NCBI GenBank assembly: GCA_014925825.1
Contig: JACGCK010000107.1
Location: 62,001 to 126,000, forward strand
Length of the DNA: 64,000 nt
Direction of reading: 5' to 3'
From: Pholiota molesta
Lineage: Eukaryota; Basidiomycota; Agaricomycetes; Agaricales; Strophariaceae
Below are positions 15,493-27,771 of this stretch, piece after piece. The notes under the pieces were generated by a model. That model did not search any database, was not told the origin of the DNA, and saw nothing but the letters and a program-made list of their open reading frames with translations. Both the position numbers and the translations under genes were made by a program. Numbering within the stretch: position 1 is the first letter of the stretch; each line of letters starts with the position of its first letter.

Positions 15493-17637
15493 TCATTGGA
15501 GCTCCCGAGGCCACTCCGCGCGCCTCCGCCAGCGGCCTTCGGCGTCAAACGAGGGTTGACGGGGTACGATAGACCGTCGTCGCCACTGCGTCCCACGGGC
15601 ACTAATGGAAATTGCAAAACAACATGAGAAAATCAGCATCGTGTGCGGAAAGCAGGATAATAGCAAGGGACGAGGAAGAGGTTGGTATAGGTATGAAAAG
15701 AGAAACTCACGTATCCACCCAAGCCACCAAGTGCCCATGACGCTCGTCCACTCCGTGTGCGCATCGCCCCGCCACCAAATGTTGCCCTCGCGTTCAATGG
15801 TGCCCCATTCCTTGTCCCATAGTCTTCTCTGGCGATTCTTCGCACTGCATCACCCAAGGTCAGCCAAATGAATATAAACTAATAGAGATGATACGAATAA
15901 AGAAAATGGAAACAAAAAGAAACGAGAACAGCCAACCCAGAGAACACAGAAACAAAACGGGACGTACGCGAACTCCCACCATCTAAATCCCCTTGCGAGC
16001 CGCCTCGACTCGCGCTCTTGATGTAGTGCGCTTGCATGCTCTCGACCGTCGTCATTCCGCGCAGGATCAGCCCGATGTGTGAGATAAGGAGGAGGACGGT
16101 AAAGAGAAGAAAAAAGCCGGCGCTGTGGTCGAAGTGTTACAGTTTAGTTTATTTGACGAAAGGGAGGACATTGAAACGTGGACTGGGACGTACAGAGAGA
16201 TGAGGACAATCTCTTGGGGGTCAATGTCTCCCTGAGGTGAATTGGATCCTTTGATTGTGTATGCCAGTACAGTTCCAAAGACATAAGCGGCGAACACGAC
16301 CGTGGCTTGACTGAAGTTGACAAAGAACTTTATGATTGAAAAGTAAGCAATATGATGCAAAGGTAAGAGAACGCGTTGCGCGTACTTTTTGGTTGCGTGC
16401 TCCCACGCACTGGCCTATCCCTGGATAATCTATTAGTAGCTTCGAGGTACCACGGAGATTATCACGAACATGGACAATGATGATCGTATTTCAGCACACA
16501 CTATTGCGAAGACAAACTTGTTAGCCTTTCAGAGAATACCACGGGCGAAGGTTACTCACAGTCCCACATACACGGCAATGATGGGCTCTGTACGGTTTGA
16601 TAATGCGGTCCGTCGGGCAATATCGATGCACAGGGTGCAGCACTGGCGTCATTGGCGGCCGCCGTGTAACATTCAGTGTTACAAGCCTCTGCTGCCTCTT
16701 CAGCTCCTTATCCTGCCGTGCCGGAGACGGTTTCGACACCGCTGGGCTGAGGGCATGAGGCTTTTTGAGCAACTTCTTGTTCAGGAAGGCTGGTTGTGGG
16801 GGTGGAGGAGACGCGACAGTCGTCGAAGTAGTAGTTACAGGAGAAGGGGAGTTCGGGGCGCCATAATTTGTTGAGCCGTTCATAAATGCGGGTTTAGGAA
16901 TAGCTATGGAGTCCGTGACGCCTGCATTCTGCTCCCTTGCCTCAATTGGCCGGGAGTCGTCTCGCCTGAGTAAATCTTCGTAGGAAGGCCCTGCAAGGCC
17001 AGCAGACGCTTTGCGTTGGGAGACAGGGCCATGAGAGGACGATAAAGTTGTCGAAGGCCGAGACTGCTGGGAGTTACGCTGGCCAGGTTCGACATCTGGT
17101 GCTGAGGCGGTGCTCGTTTCATGAACATTGTCCGTTTGCCAGGACTCGCGCAGTGGTGTGATTGCAGGGATCAAAGGCTGCTCTGATTTCGGTACGTACT
17201 TGGAACTTGGTCAGATGAGTATCGGGATAAAATGTGGGGGAAACCCACATCTCTTGCATATCCTGGAGGCGTTACAATAATCTGGATTACAATGAGAACG
17301 TGGTGCGATGATAGAAATATAGCCATACCCTGATGTATGACCACAACAACCAGAGATAAAGGACACAGAAAACAACCAAAAGCGCGACTACAGGACTTCA
17401 GTATCGGTCCTGCGATAACCTCGAGGGCACTCACTGCCTGTACTCCGCCCTGCTTGTGCTCTTCTCTCACCCCGAATCATAGGCACGCAAAGGCGCTGGA
17501 TATATACATAGCCCGCTAGCCTATATGCCCACGGTGACACCGACCATGAACTTTCTGACGATCCATGGCTGAGGCTTGGTTCGGTTGTAGCGCTTTTCAC
17601 GGGCGTGTTCCGCGGCCTCTTCGATTACTCCCAGCAT
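15493..17637 (-). CDS. DHHC-type palmitoyltransferase
   Basis: Membrane enzyme that attaches palmitate to cysteines of target proteins. Likely start at 17637 (MLGVIEEAAEHAREKRYNR). The first hydrophobic segments lie near 17520 and 17380 (CPLSLVVVVIHQG), then a long Ser/Pro-rich cytosolic loop (17174-16700). The cysteine-rich domain reads RYCPTDRIIKPYRAHHCRVCGT, with the intron-split core YDHHCPWIGQCVGARNQK near 16460-16400, the active-site DHHC. Two further membrane segments follow (TVVFAAYVFGTVLAYTI; FFLLFTVLLLISHIGLILRG). The tail is DKEWGTIEREGNIWWRG ... RFDAEGRWRRRAEWPRELQ. Frame breaks: near 17527 (net shift between VGI and YRLAGY), near 16008 (one base missing before RESRRLARGFRWW) and near 15553 (one base missing in NPRF). 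The exact fungal subfamily is unclear. Confidence 0.92.
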
Positions 17638-18299
17638 ATGTGTTCGTGGGATTGGGGTTTTGGTGCGTGGGCTCCGTTGGCCATGGATCGTAGTCTAGGG
17701 GTATCTGAAGGGTGGAGGGAGTCTGGGAAGAGGCTTAGGAAGAGGAGGGCATGGTGAACGGTGAAAAGCCGAATCTCAACTTTTGGTCAACTTCTACGTC
17801 ACCGAATATTCTGACCCCTTGTCAGCCACGTGATTACATGCCTTTTAACCGCTGCAGTTTGGCTGCAGTGACCCTCCAATGACCGCTGCACTTTCATTAA
17901 GTTGCGACAAAGTTGCGAGTCGAACATGAGGCTGACTCTATGCAGAAATTGGGCGTTCCAGCTGCTTTTTTTAATGCTCAGCGCTCAGTACTCAGTCTTG
18001 TTTGCGATTGTGTCAACTCCCATCATGGGCAATTCTGCACTCCACTCCCTTGTTCTCAAAACTTTGGATCTCACTAGCGACCCATTGCCGAGAAAAAATT
18101 TGGACAAAGTGTATAATCAATCATTGTTCAACCTTTTTATCCTACGTATATACATGGCAATTTTATATCAAATGGAGTCACAGGAAATTCACTATGAGAA
18201 GATGGAACACAAGATAGAACTGCCAGAAAAAATATAAACCAGAAAGTTAGGAGGATTTATTCGGCCAGGGACGCGCAGCGGTGGCGACGGATTGCTTCC
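17638..18299. other. Intergenic region
   Basis: Divergent flank of the palmitoyltransferase start followed by the 3' side of the first FunK1 gene. A CACGTG hexamer is at 17826-17831. A 111-residue plus-strand frame at 17902-18237 shows no family features and is probably chance. Confidence 0.45.
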
Positions 18300-20712
18300 T
18301 CAAGCTTCAAGCTTCGTAATTGCATTGTTAACCTTTTCCAGTAGACTGTCATGGGTCAAGGGCATCGAACCATTGGGATGATTGTCATGGATAAGCTGCT
18401 TCAAATCCTTGAAAAGAGAGATAAGGGCTCTGCTCATGAACCTTGTGGTAATCTGCTCGACAGTGTCACGTTGTGGAAATACCAGGGCCAGAGAGGAACT
18501 TGACCTTGCTTGAGCCAACTTGTCCAAATCCGTTTCGCCAAACGCAGTGCTAAATAGAGAGCGAAATCTACTGAGCAAAACCTGGACGTCTTTTGGTGGA
18601 CCAACATCTTGCAGCGCATTCTTATGGGAAGCCCGATTATAGAGGTTGCGCATGACACAGTACGAGAGGACCCATATAAAGGATTCGACATCGTCTTTTG
18701 CTCCATGCACAAAGGCACGCTTCTGCCGTTTGCTGCCTGCTGCACGAGGGCGTAGACATGAACTGAATTGTTCCCTATAGAGTGCTTTCAGTAGGAAGAA
18801 ATAGCCTATAAACTATAATAAGGGACCCACAGTTATATTTGCTTCCCGTTTTACTGTCACTTTCTGACCAAAAATCGTGTGCGTACGAGTCATCGGCTCC
18901 GGTGAGAGATGTCTGTGCTGTCGGACAACACTTGTTTGCATTGTCACTTCAGGTTGTTGAATGGTCTCCTTTTTATGTGTGCAAAATCCAGGTCGGTAAT
19001 AAAGCCCCGGAACGGAGCAGACTTAGTCTTCGACAACAGAACATTCCCCGCACTGATATCACGATGAGGATTCCTGCATTACACAGGCGCTGGTGAGCTG
19101 AAAACCAATTAGAAAGGATGGAGTGAATTATCGACAAGCACTAACCTTGAAGAGCGTCGCGGAACCCAGTTAGCAAGTCGAGGTCGGTTGTATAAGTCCA
19201 CATGGGGCGCCCCACAGTCTTGAGAATCAGACGGTGGAGTATAGGCGTCTCCGGTAATTTTGGATATTCAGAATCATAGTCAGAGAGAACATTACGGGCC
19301 TGGGGGCCACTCCTGAGATTCTGGACTGTGATAGGACTCGGATGTCGTCCCGTATCTTCTAGATATATAGGAAACATAACGTCACCACCGCATTCGAACT
19401 TGGCCAGTCCCAGAATCGGCGGGTTGATCGACGAGTAGATCGTGGATTCGGGTGTCCTTCCACTGTTCCGCCAAGCCGTCTTCATGATCATCTCATCGCC
19501 TTTCAGGCAGGGGAGGCTCTTGTCGTCACCAGGAAGATACTCGCGAACAAGCCAGACATAGGTGCCACGGCCTAAAAGTGAAAGGGAGGACCATATGGGC
19601 GGCCCAATTGTGCACCACAGGCGCCGGTCACGGCCAATGGATGACACGATGGCGGACGGGTATGCGTCCTTGCCAGTGAGCCGTTTAGTTTCCTCATCAG
19701 AGAGAGCAGTGACTGTAGGATCCCAGCCAATATCTGCCATGGTCATATCGCAAGCCAGGCGGCGCACGACGCGGACGAATATCTTGGTATCCTCGAACAT
19801 GTCATGGATGGGTGAAAATGTAACCCCATCGCGATCGAAGATGCCGACACAGAATTCAGTCCCAAAGATTAGGATTCCGACGCAGAACAGCATGAAAGGC
19901 CGGGCAGACATGAAAAGGCGCGCATAGTCGGCCGACTGAGTCACGATGGAGGGTATCGTTCCTACAATCGCGGGTTTGGGACCTTGTTTTGTCGACGGCT
20001 TTACTTCGCCAAAAGCATCACGATCTCGCCATTTCTTCGATTTCGAAGCGTTGGCATTGCAAGGACTAATTGTAATATCGGGACTGGCGCTGGTAAAGCC
20101 CAGCGTGTGAGGCTCGTCTGGCTTCAACATACCATTTGTCCTGTGGAATGTACGACACGGTGGGCGCGTGGCCTCGTTGAAATTAGTTATGTGGGCGAAT
20201 AATTCAAGCTGCCATAGAGCACGGTAAGAGAGAATGAAGGTGAGATATTTGAGAATATTGCGCACCAAAGGGTTGTACATCCTCTTCTCTTCCGCAGATC
20301 CATGATTACCACTCTTCTCCCCCTTGTCCTTGTCATTGGCCTTGTCAACGACCTCCTCGGCCTCCAAGTCCTCAAGCCTTGTCCCAAAAGCATTTTCTGC
20401 AACCTCCTTCAAAGTCGCTATGTATTCTTTCTTCTCCTCCGTCAAGGATGTCGCGCACGCTGACACGAATTTCTCGTCAACGTGTTTGACCCCAAGACGG
20501 TTGAACACGGTAGGTTTTTCGGAGTCATCATCGTAGGTAATTTTACCAACCAGATCAGCCTTGACTGCATCACGACTTGATGCCACTTTGGATTCGGAGA
20601 GGTAGTTCATCGTAGCGGTGCCCTTCAAGCGCCGAGGTGAAGTGTTCGAAGAGGGCGTTGTGACCTTGGGGTTGGACTCGGAGTCCTGGACCTCAGACGT
20701 AACCTTCGACAT
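18300..20712 (-). CDS. FunK1-type fungal protein kinase, copy 1
   Basis: Member of the FunK1 kinase family expanded in mushroom fungi. Start at 20712 (MSKVTSEVQDSES); the CACGTG at 20713-20718 directly abuts it. The first exon runs about 523 codons to 19141. It holds a charged N-terminus, MYNPLVRN, an N-lobe region with AFGEVKPS (candidate ATP-site lysine), CVGILIFGTEFCVGIFDRDG, WCTIGPPIWSSLSLLGRGTYVWLVREY and a C-terminal stretch ending LLTGFRDALQG. After an intron come AHQRLCNAGIL-HRDIS-GNVLLSK (catalytic loop near 19060), DLDFAH (DFG-like) and DDVESFIWVLSYCVMRNL. One base is missing in the HRD motif (near 19062), another near 18753 and another near 18718. The homologous sites in copy 2 are in frame, which argues that these are point deletions in this copy or in the assembly. 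Confidence 0.9.
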
Positions 20713-23104
20713 CACGTGATCGTTGAAAGCCGAGAGGTACTAGGCGAGTTTCGTTTCAAGTGGGAGGAGCTTGGAGGAGCCGACGTAGAACGAAGCGGTA
20801 AATGCTGCGATGCAAGTTTGGTATTGAGGGAGATCGACTTCTGGATTAACAACAGGGAGGAAATTGGAAAACGGATAGCTGAAGCACCGAAGTTTCGTAG
20901 CAAGCGGTTAAATGGCGAAGTGAGCTGGGAGCAAGTTCAAATTAGCGACGCTGGAACTCGTTGGTGTATGCTGCTGCAGAGAGAGTATTTATGCAAAATC
21001 GGCATCCCACTGCGAGTCACCTTACTAAGTATCACTTAAGATACCCGGATTTTGCCTGGACTGGTTCCATAAATCTCATTGGTTCCGATACGTTGGGCGT
21101 CGATTGGGCTTGCAGTGCCGCGTGTACCTATTGCGCCCATCTTTCGCAGCCAGATCATGACTGAGTGTGACTCAACGACGCTTTGTACCAGATGATCTGA
21201 TGAGAGTCTCATGTGCGCTTGAGTTCCTTCACACTATTCTGTTCGCTTCACAACCGCCTAGATAAAATTTGGGAAAACCAAATAATTAAATTGTTTTTAA
21301 CTGTTACATTGGAGCTGAACTACGCTAAAAACTACGCTTGAATAAAAAATGCATCACCCTTCCTGTTGATCAAACAACGGAAGGTGAGCCAATTGGTCAT
21401 GAAGATAGCCATTACATCTATATCACCCCAGTGTAAATTTAAATAAAAATATTAACGACTTTTAGATCCATCAGAAGGTCTATGATCGTTCCAATAAGTT
21501 GTACAATTGCTCGGGACTACTTAGGAATTAGGAGGTACGGTGTTAGCTATCTATTTACTATAGCTTCGAAGACTAAATGATGCAAACCGTTTAAATGTAT
21601 CCCAACTTCTTTTATATCTTAAGAGGACATATACAAAGTAGAAGCTAGATGAACCTGCATGCATGAGCATAGGAGGTTCATAGGAAAGTCGGTTACATAG
21701 TTTCTCTTTGATTGCCTTTTGTAGTATTCCCAAAAAAGGCAATATTGTTGTTTGCATGTGGACCTATGTGGACCTGATGGGGACTGATCAGTACTGATCA
21801 CTGATGTAGATAACGACAACCAAGCAAACGGCCATCATGAGCGCTGGGTAACGATGCGCTTACTCTGCATGTATATGCCTTTAGCGCAATAAAACTCCCA
21901 AGGTTTACGTCTTGGGAACAAGCTAACCGCTAGTATCTTTTCCCATAGCTATAACCGTGACCTGTGATAAGGCCGATTCAAGTTAGCAGCGATGCATCAC
22001 TAGATATCACCGACATCCTTCTCGAAGTTACTGATTCTCTGTCAAATCTTGTTTGAACAGTACATATAACCGATGGCTGTTTTCACCCTATCTTTTGCAT
22101 TTGAATAATGGTATCAATATCAATATTAAGAAGTGTAGAAGTGATAGAATACCGTAAACAAAAGCAGAGACTGGGAAAATTTAAGGGCCTTGGAAGTAAA
22201 AGCGACACGAGCAAGACGCGATAGTGATGGCATGAGGTGTGTATCTTACTCTCAGAATGTTTGGAGGCATTGGTTACGAGGAACTTCCGACTCTACAAAT
22301 ATTTCGATTCCAAATCTTGGATACACATGTTTCTCTTTGGGAGATTATACTCTACAGTGCGAAATACAAGGCAACTATAATGGGTGAGATGGCTCATACT
22401 CTGGACATCGCTTCACATTCTGTAAATTGGTTGTGCAACTGCGCAATTGCGACTTCTTTGATGGATGAATAAACCCACAACAATGGCGATAACAAATTCA
22501 AAAATTCCCGACGTCTCTCGGACAAAAATTTCGAGTCAAAAGCTATATCAAGCTCCGATGATACCTCCAAATCCAAATTTATATTCTTTCGATGTTTGGA
22601 AATAGACGACCGGCACGACACGGACGGCTTAAATCACTTGGGAAATCTCAATGTCATAATTAGCAGGAGACTAAATGATGAAAACTACGACCTTTGTCTG
22701 TAACGAGTATAATCATCTCAGATTTCGTCCGAAAAGTTAACTACTCGTTCACATCTGTTCACATGCCCCTTTGTGGATGTTCACATCCCCCTTAATGCCT
22801 CCTTGTAAGAGAAGTGCATCGTCCGCATTCTGAATGCGCTTGCGCTTTGTGCTTCGAATCTGTTGGAGATATTGTGGGCAATGCATTATCCGAAAAAAGG
22901 GTCGCTTAAAGGTTGTCGCAAGTCTCCGGCAAGGAGATCAGATAGTATTTACACTTAGTCGAGAGCAATGAGGTAGAATGAGGTTCGGTTAGATGAAATT
23001 GGGCATGGATAATCCTTCTGCGCGTATACATTTTGATCTTTATATCAAGGTGGAGTGGGGTTGGAGCACAAACCAGAACGACAGGAAGATGAAATTCAGG
23101 AGAC
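20713..23104. other. AT-rich intergenic region between the two FunK1 genes
   Basis: About 2.4 kb without a supported gene. The plus-strand frame at 20716-21039 is antisense and upstream to the kinase start and resembles nothing. From 21250 to 23000 the DNA is AT-rich with only short frames. The direct repeat ACTGATCAGT-ACTGATCAC lies near 21784-21802. Confidence 0.5.
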
Positions 23105-24818
23105 TCATGATTTAGGTATATTAGTTGGCGTTGGCGACCTGATTACTCCGTCAAGCTTTGCAATTGCTTTACCAACCTTGGTCAGAAGGATATCATGGGT
23201 CAAAGGAGTTGAATAAGGGCGGGGTTTGTGAGCATCGGCTAGAAGCACTTGAAAATCTACGAAAAGATCGATAAGAGCTTCGCTCATAAAAGCCTCAATT
23301 ATCTTGTCAATAGCGCGAGTTATTGGAAACTCCAAGGCATCAGCATTACTGTGCCTATGAGAAGCCAAATTCCAAGCAGTCACTTGGCCAAAGGCTTCGC
23401 GAAATACAGATTGCAAGGACGCGGATTGGTCCCGGATGTCTTCCAGCGCATGATGGGAAGCTTGATGGTGGAGGTTGCGCATGACGCAGTATGAGAGCAC
23501 CCATATAAATGATTCAACATCGTCGTTGGGTCCATGAACAAAACGTGTCACGCCGTTTTCTGCCTGCAGCAAGAGGGCGCGCGACATGAACTGGGGTGTT
23601 CCCTATAGTGCTTTCAGTACGAGGAATGGCATCTCATTGAACCGTCACTGTCACCTCAAAAATTGGGTGCGTACGAGTCATCGGCTCCGGTGAAAGAAAT
23701 CTGTTCTGTCGGATGACATTCATTTTGAGTGTCACTTCGGGTTGTTGAATGGTCAAATCATCTATGTGCACAAAATCTAGGTCGATAATAAACCCCCGAA
23801 ACGGAGCAGTGCTATCCTTCGACAACAGGATATTGTCCGCACTGATGTCGCGATGAAGGATTCTTCGATCACATAGGCGCTGGTGAGCTGAAAGATAATC
23901 AGAAAGGATGGCAGTCAATTATTCACAAGCACTAACCTTGAAGAGCGTCGCGAAACCCGGTTAGCAAATCCAGGTCAGTCGTATAACTCCACATGGGGCG
24001 CCCCACAGTACTGAGAATCAAACGGTGAAGTACAGGCGTCTCTGACGTTGGGTCCTCATAGTCACATAGAAAGTTACTTCTGAGATTCCGAACCGTCATA
24101 GGATATCCAGTAACTCCTGAAAAGATAGCGTCACCGCCGCATTCGAATTTGACCAGTCCCAGAACCGGTAGCTTGATTGATGAGTAAATCATGGATTCGG
24201 GAGTCTTCTGATTGTTCCGCCACGCCGTCTTCATGCTCATCTCGTCACCATTCAAGCTGGGCAATGTCTTATTATCACCAGGAACATACTCACGAACAAG
24301 CCAGATATGTTTGCCACGACCCAAAAGTGCACGGGAGGTCCGTATGGGCGGCCCAATTGTGCACCACAAGTGCTGGTCATGGCGAATGGATAACACTACG
24401 GCGGACGGGTATTCGTCCTTGCCAGCGAGCCGTTCAGTCTTGAGATAACAGTTCAAAAAATAGAGCAAAAGGATTCAAGGACATTGCGCACCAAAGGGTT
24501 ATACATTGTCTTCTCTTCCGCAGTTCCATGATTACCGCTCTTCTCCTCCTTTCCCCTGTCATTGGCATTGTCAGTGACATCCACCTCTTCCAAGAAATGA
24601 AGTGGTATCTCTAGCGCCTGTGCTGCCACCTTCTTCAGAAGATCTGTGTCTTCTTTCTTGTGCTTTTTCAAAGATGCTGCGCACGCTGAGACGGAGCCGT
24701 TCTCGATATTATGAGCCCGCAGATGCTTGAACACGGTGAGGTTATCATAGATTTTCCTATCGACCAGATCAGCCTTGATTGCACTGAGATTGGACCCCGC
24801 CTCGAGGTTGAAGTTCAT
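23105..24818 (-). CDS. FunK1-type fungal protein kinase, copy 2, internally deleted
   Basis: Paralogue of the gene at 18300-20712, in the same order and orientation. First ATG at 24818 (MNFNLEAGSNLS); an upstream frame continues to 24947 without ATG. It shares MYNPLVRN, then jumps to TERLAGKDEYPS. About 189 residues present in copy 1, including the EVK segment of the N-lobe, are absent. A 44-nt stretch that starts GT and ends AG lies exactly at the joint and would splice RN to TERLAG in frame. Downstream come WCTIGPPIRTSRALLGRGKHIW, the catalytic loop RRILHRDISADNILLSK (23870-23820, intact here), DLDFVHIDD (DFG-like), GTPQFMSRALL and DDVESFIWVLSYCVMRNL, ending AKLDGVIRSPTP. It keeps the HRD but lacks much of the N-lobe, so it is probably inactive or a regulator. 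Confidence 0.85.
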
Positions 24819-25157
24819 CGCAGGGGGGTCTTGGAGGGGCCCGTCAGCTCCCGTCAGGCGCTGAGGTGAATTGGTCAAAGCAGTCACTAGCAGTGCACTG
24901 TCGCCGCCTTCGACGTGGTGGTGTCCACTACACGTGACCGTTTTCACCCAAGAGTCGAGAATCGGTTACCGCGCTTGACCTCCACCAAACCTCCACTTTA
25001 CTCACAACCTGCTCACAACACCGTGTGCACCTCTTTCGCTAGCGGCTCCTCAAACATCGGTTGTGTGCTTGTTACTACAGACATATATCAGCCATCCCCC
25101 TTCTCGGAGCGGTCTTCATAAGAGAGATCTACTTGTCAACGGAGTCTTCCATAAACC

Positions 25158-25926
25158 ATGGCCTATTTTACTTCTAACCTTCTTCCACTACTGGGTGCTC
25201 ATCCAACTTCCACCAGTATTATTCACCTCCCCAGCCTGTCCAATTCTTGTAGTCTCCACCTCTATTTCTCGCTTCCGCCTGTTCTCTTCCTCGATACACA
25301 CGAGCTATCGCAACGAAATTCGTCTTATTCGTTCGAGTACCGGGGAACAAGAGATCTGGAGAGACCTGTTCATGCGCTTCCTGAAGAAGAGTCCGAACTC
25401 TTGGTTAATGTGAAAATACCCGCAGGCTTCGGTGGAAATGCCGACGAAGATGAGGCAACTATCGTACGGGTCGAAGTGCCGATGCACTAAGGTACGGCCG
25501 GCCTAGAAGTTCAGAGGATAAGAAATCAGGCAAAACCATACCAACAGTAACAGTGGACTGGCCTCAAGCGTTTCTCCATGTCCTCAGGTGCGTTTCAGTC
25601 TTAACGCGAAAATGTCCTCTGTAATATGGATGAGCCAGCTCAATCTCAATCCCATTCGTCATCAACGCCTCCAACCCTTCCTCCACACATCCTTGCCACT
25701 TTGCCTTCCCGCATCGGCAGCGTCTTGATATCGATCCCCCCACACGCCATTTCTCCGATACACCTACAAATTTCTCACTCTGCCGCTCGGAAACCCCCAG
25801 GACCTATCTATAGTCGAGCCTCTGACAGCATTGACCATCATCGCCTGCTTTTTATGGTTGCTTCGGGTGTCATGGAAGGTGGCAGCTCGCCTCAATACTA
25901 GTCCCACCCGATCCAAAACAGCGTAA
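25158..25926 (+). CDS. PIG-X/PBN1-like ER membrane protein (GPI mannosyltransferase I subunit)
   Basis: PIG-X/PBN1 stabilises the first GPI mannosyltransferase in the ER. Start at 25158 (MAYFTSNLLPLLGAHPTSTS). The lumenal domain has the family pattern: HPTSTSIIHLPSLS, then LHLYFSLPPVLFLDTHEL, RDLERPVHALPEEESELLVNVKIP and VRVEVPMH-RYGRP. The C-terminus is one membrane helix (LTALTIIACFLWLLRVSW) followed by a short basic tail (KVAARLNTS) and TAA at 25924-25926. The frame breaks by one missing base near 25490 (VPMH/LRYGRP) and shifts again near 25745, before PFLRYTYKFLTLPLGNPQDL. At least one intron lies around 25500-25620. Recognition rests on these motifs and the single C-terminal helix. The 3' end converges on the hydrolase gene only 80 bp away. 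Confidence 0.78.
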
Positions 25927-26006
25927 TCATCCTCCGCAATTACTATTTGATGACAAATATTACAATGAAAACGTCTTGGTATATCGCCATATGCTTCGTA
26001 CTTTAG

Positions 26007-27274
26007 TCAAAAGCCTTCATCTAACCAATTCAGGATCGCTGGAGTCAGTTTCCCAAGATCTCTCTCCTGTACTAAGAAGTCGAAAAAGGGATCCACATGT
26101 ATACCGTTGGCCTGTATAACCGTGGTCGTATCCTTGTGGTGCTTTTCCATCGTCTTTGCGTACTGAAGAATTCATCCCGCAGAACCTCTGCACCTCCCGC
26201 CGAAATGAGGATCCTCCGACACATTTCTCAGCGCCCTTCAGCCAATCTTCCGGAGCGGTGTTCAAGTCCAAGTAGGGAAACGCGGACTCGGGGACCCCTT
26301 CCAAGACCTTACTTGCCCAATACAGGCCCGTACGTCGCGTCAAGAAGTCTCCACGCCCTTCGCGGTCCGTTTTCAGAACCTGAGCCGGAGTGTCGCGCAG
26401 CCTCGCCCATGGCGACATCATATAGGCACCTCCGAGGGGCGAAGAAGGCGTCAATTCGGGGACGTCTTTTACTGGATGCAGCATATGGGAGATGACTTCG
26501 TGTATCAGGATGCCGCCTGCAGAGTCGCCGACGAGCTGAATGTTTTCTGGTTTGACGCCGGAGTCCAGTATATGCTGAATCGCAAGCACCGCTTGTTTGA
26601 GCTGCGTTGGGAATGCTCGATCAGGGACAAGCGCTTTGACTATTCAGTAAACGACAGCGATGAGATGCATTTCGACTGAGCTCACAATAACCCAAAATCG
26701 CGTGCTGGTAGGCTTTCCTCTCTTCCCAGATTTCCTGGATATACGACCAGAGTGCCGGAGAGATGCAACTGTCCCAAACACAAACGCACCACCTACATGA
26801 AGTAACTATCAGCGACGTCGGCATACACTTTAAGTGCATTGCTGACCATGGAGATATAGCAACACGCGTTCGGCTTCCTTGGACCTATCCAATAGAGCCT
26901 GGCGTCTTCTCCATGTCCTCGACGACAGGCGGTAGGTTCTGCGACTCCATAAAGTCACTGTATGCCTTACTCGTGGTCCAAGAACGCGCGTGTTTGCTTC
27001 CTGTTCATGGCCGAAAAGATGCGGAGCGTAATGCGGTCATGACAATCCGCTTCCAGCTCCGGCCCTTCCATATCCGTAAAGGGCGACTTAGTAGAGCCCA
27101 CGCGAGTATAGCAGCTGTTGGATTTGAATGTGAATTTCGTCAGGAGTAACGTGGAGCGAACAGATCGCGTTGAAGGTACGCACGCGCCGGGAGGATGGCC
27201 AGAAACATCTGCACTTTATCGCCAAACGAGAGCTCGTTCCTTGGCAGAACTACTTCCTTGTCTAGGTCGGCCAT
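26007..27274 (-). CDS. Alpha/beta hydrolase (HSL-like esterase/lipase), tandem copy 1
   Basis: Probable carboxylesterase or steryl-acetyl-hydrolase-like enzyme of the alpha/beta-hydrolase fold-3 family. Start at 27274 (MADLDKEVVLPRNELSFGDK). Then come EDARLYWIGPRKPE, the oxyanion-hole motif H-GGAF (around 26870-26800, split by an intron), and SPALWSYIQEIWEERKA. The nucleophile elbow is GDSAGG near 26525, followed by HEVISHMLHPV, MMSPWARL, LISAGGAEVLRDE and the likely catalytic histidine in NGIHVDPFFDFL; it ends NWLDEGF. Several single missing bases are needed (near 26895, 26790, 26200 and 26175). No secretion signal is visible. The next gene upstream (27772-29015) is a clear paralogue, and PIG-X converges on the 3' end. 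Confidence 0.85.
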
Positions 27275-27771
27275 CGCTGTAGTGGTAGTGGGTGATAGAA
27301 TGAGATGGCGGGGAAGGGTGCGTTGTCGAAAACATTTCCGCGGACATCTTTTATAGATAGATGCCTGACCAGAGTGAGTGGGCCTGGGTAAAATCTATGC
27401 AGGGCCCTAAGTTCTAAGGAGCAACAGAAATACAATAAAGAGCGTACATTGATTGGAGGAAAATGTAAGGGAACATTCTGTCTCGTTTGCTCCTTCGATT
27501 ACCAACCTGCTGGACTGATTCAGACCGAGTGCCACAATCTTCCAAAAAGATCGAGTACATGATGCGATCACATTTTTCGAACACAATATCGAATAATAAT
27601 GTAATAACCTGTAATAATACATACAGTGGTCGAAGTAGAACATGAAGGCGGGTAAAATGTCCATCGAAACTCCGACTGAAGCATGAGGAAGTACATAGTG
27701 GCATTCTGTCATAGCAAGGGCAGGAGATGAGTTTAGCACATCTACGAGGCTGGGTGGCTGAAAATGATGCG

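Noticed and set aside
18839..19096. Plus-strand 85-residue ORF
   Set aside because: It is antisense to the FunK1 catalytic-loop exon.
21164..23104. Several 60-80-residue ORFs in the AT-rich spacer
   Set aside because: They are short, lack splice continuity and match no family pattern. They are best read as chance.
17826..24936. CACGTG near both FunK1 starts (20713 and 24931) and at 17826 as a shared regulatory system
   Set aside because: A palindromic hexamer is expected by chance every few kb, and in copy 1 it abuts the start codon. The evidence is too weak.
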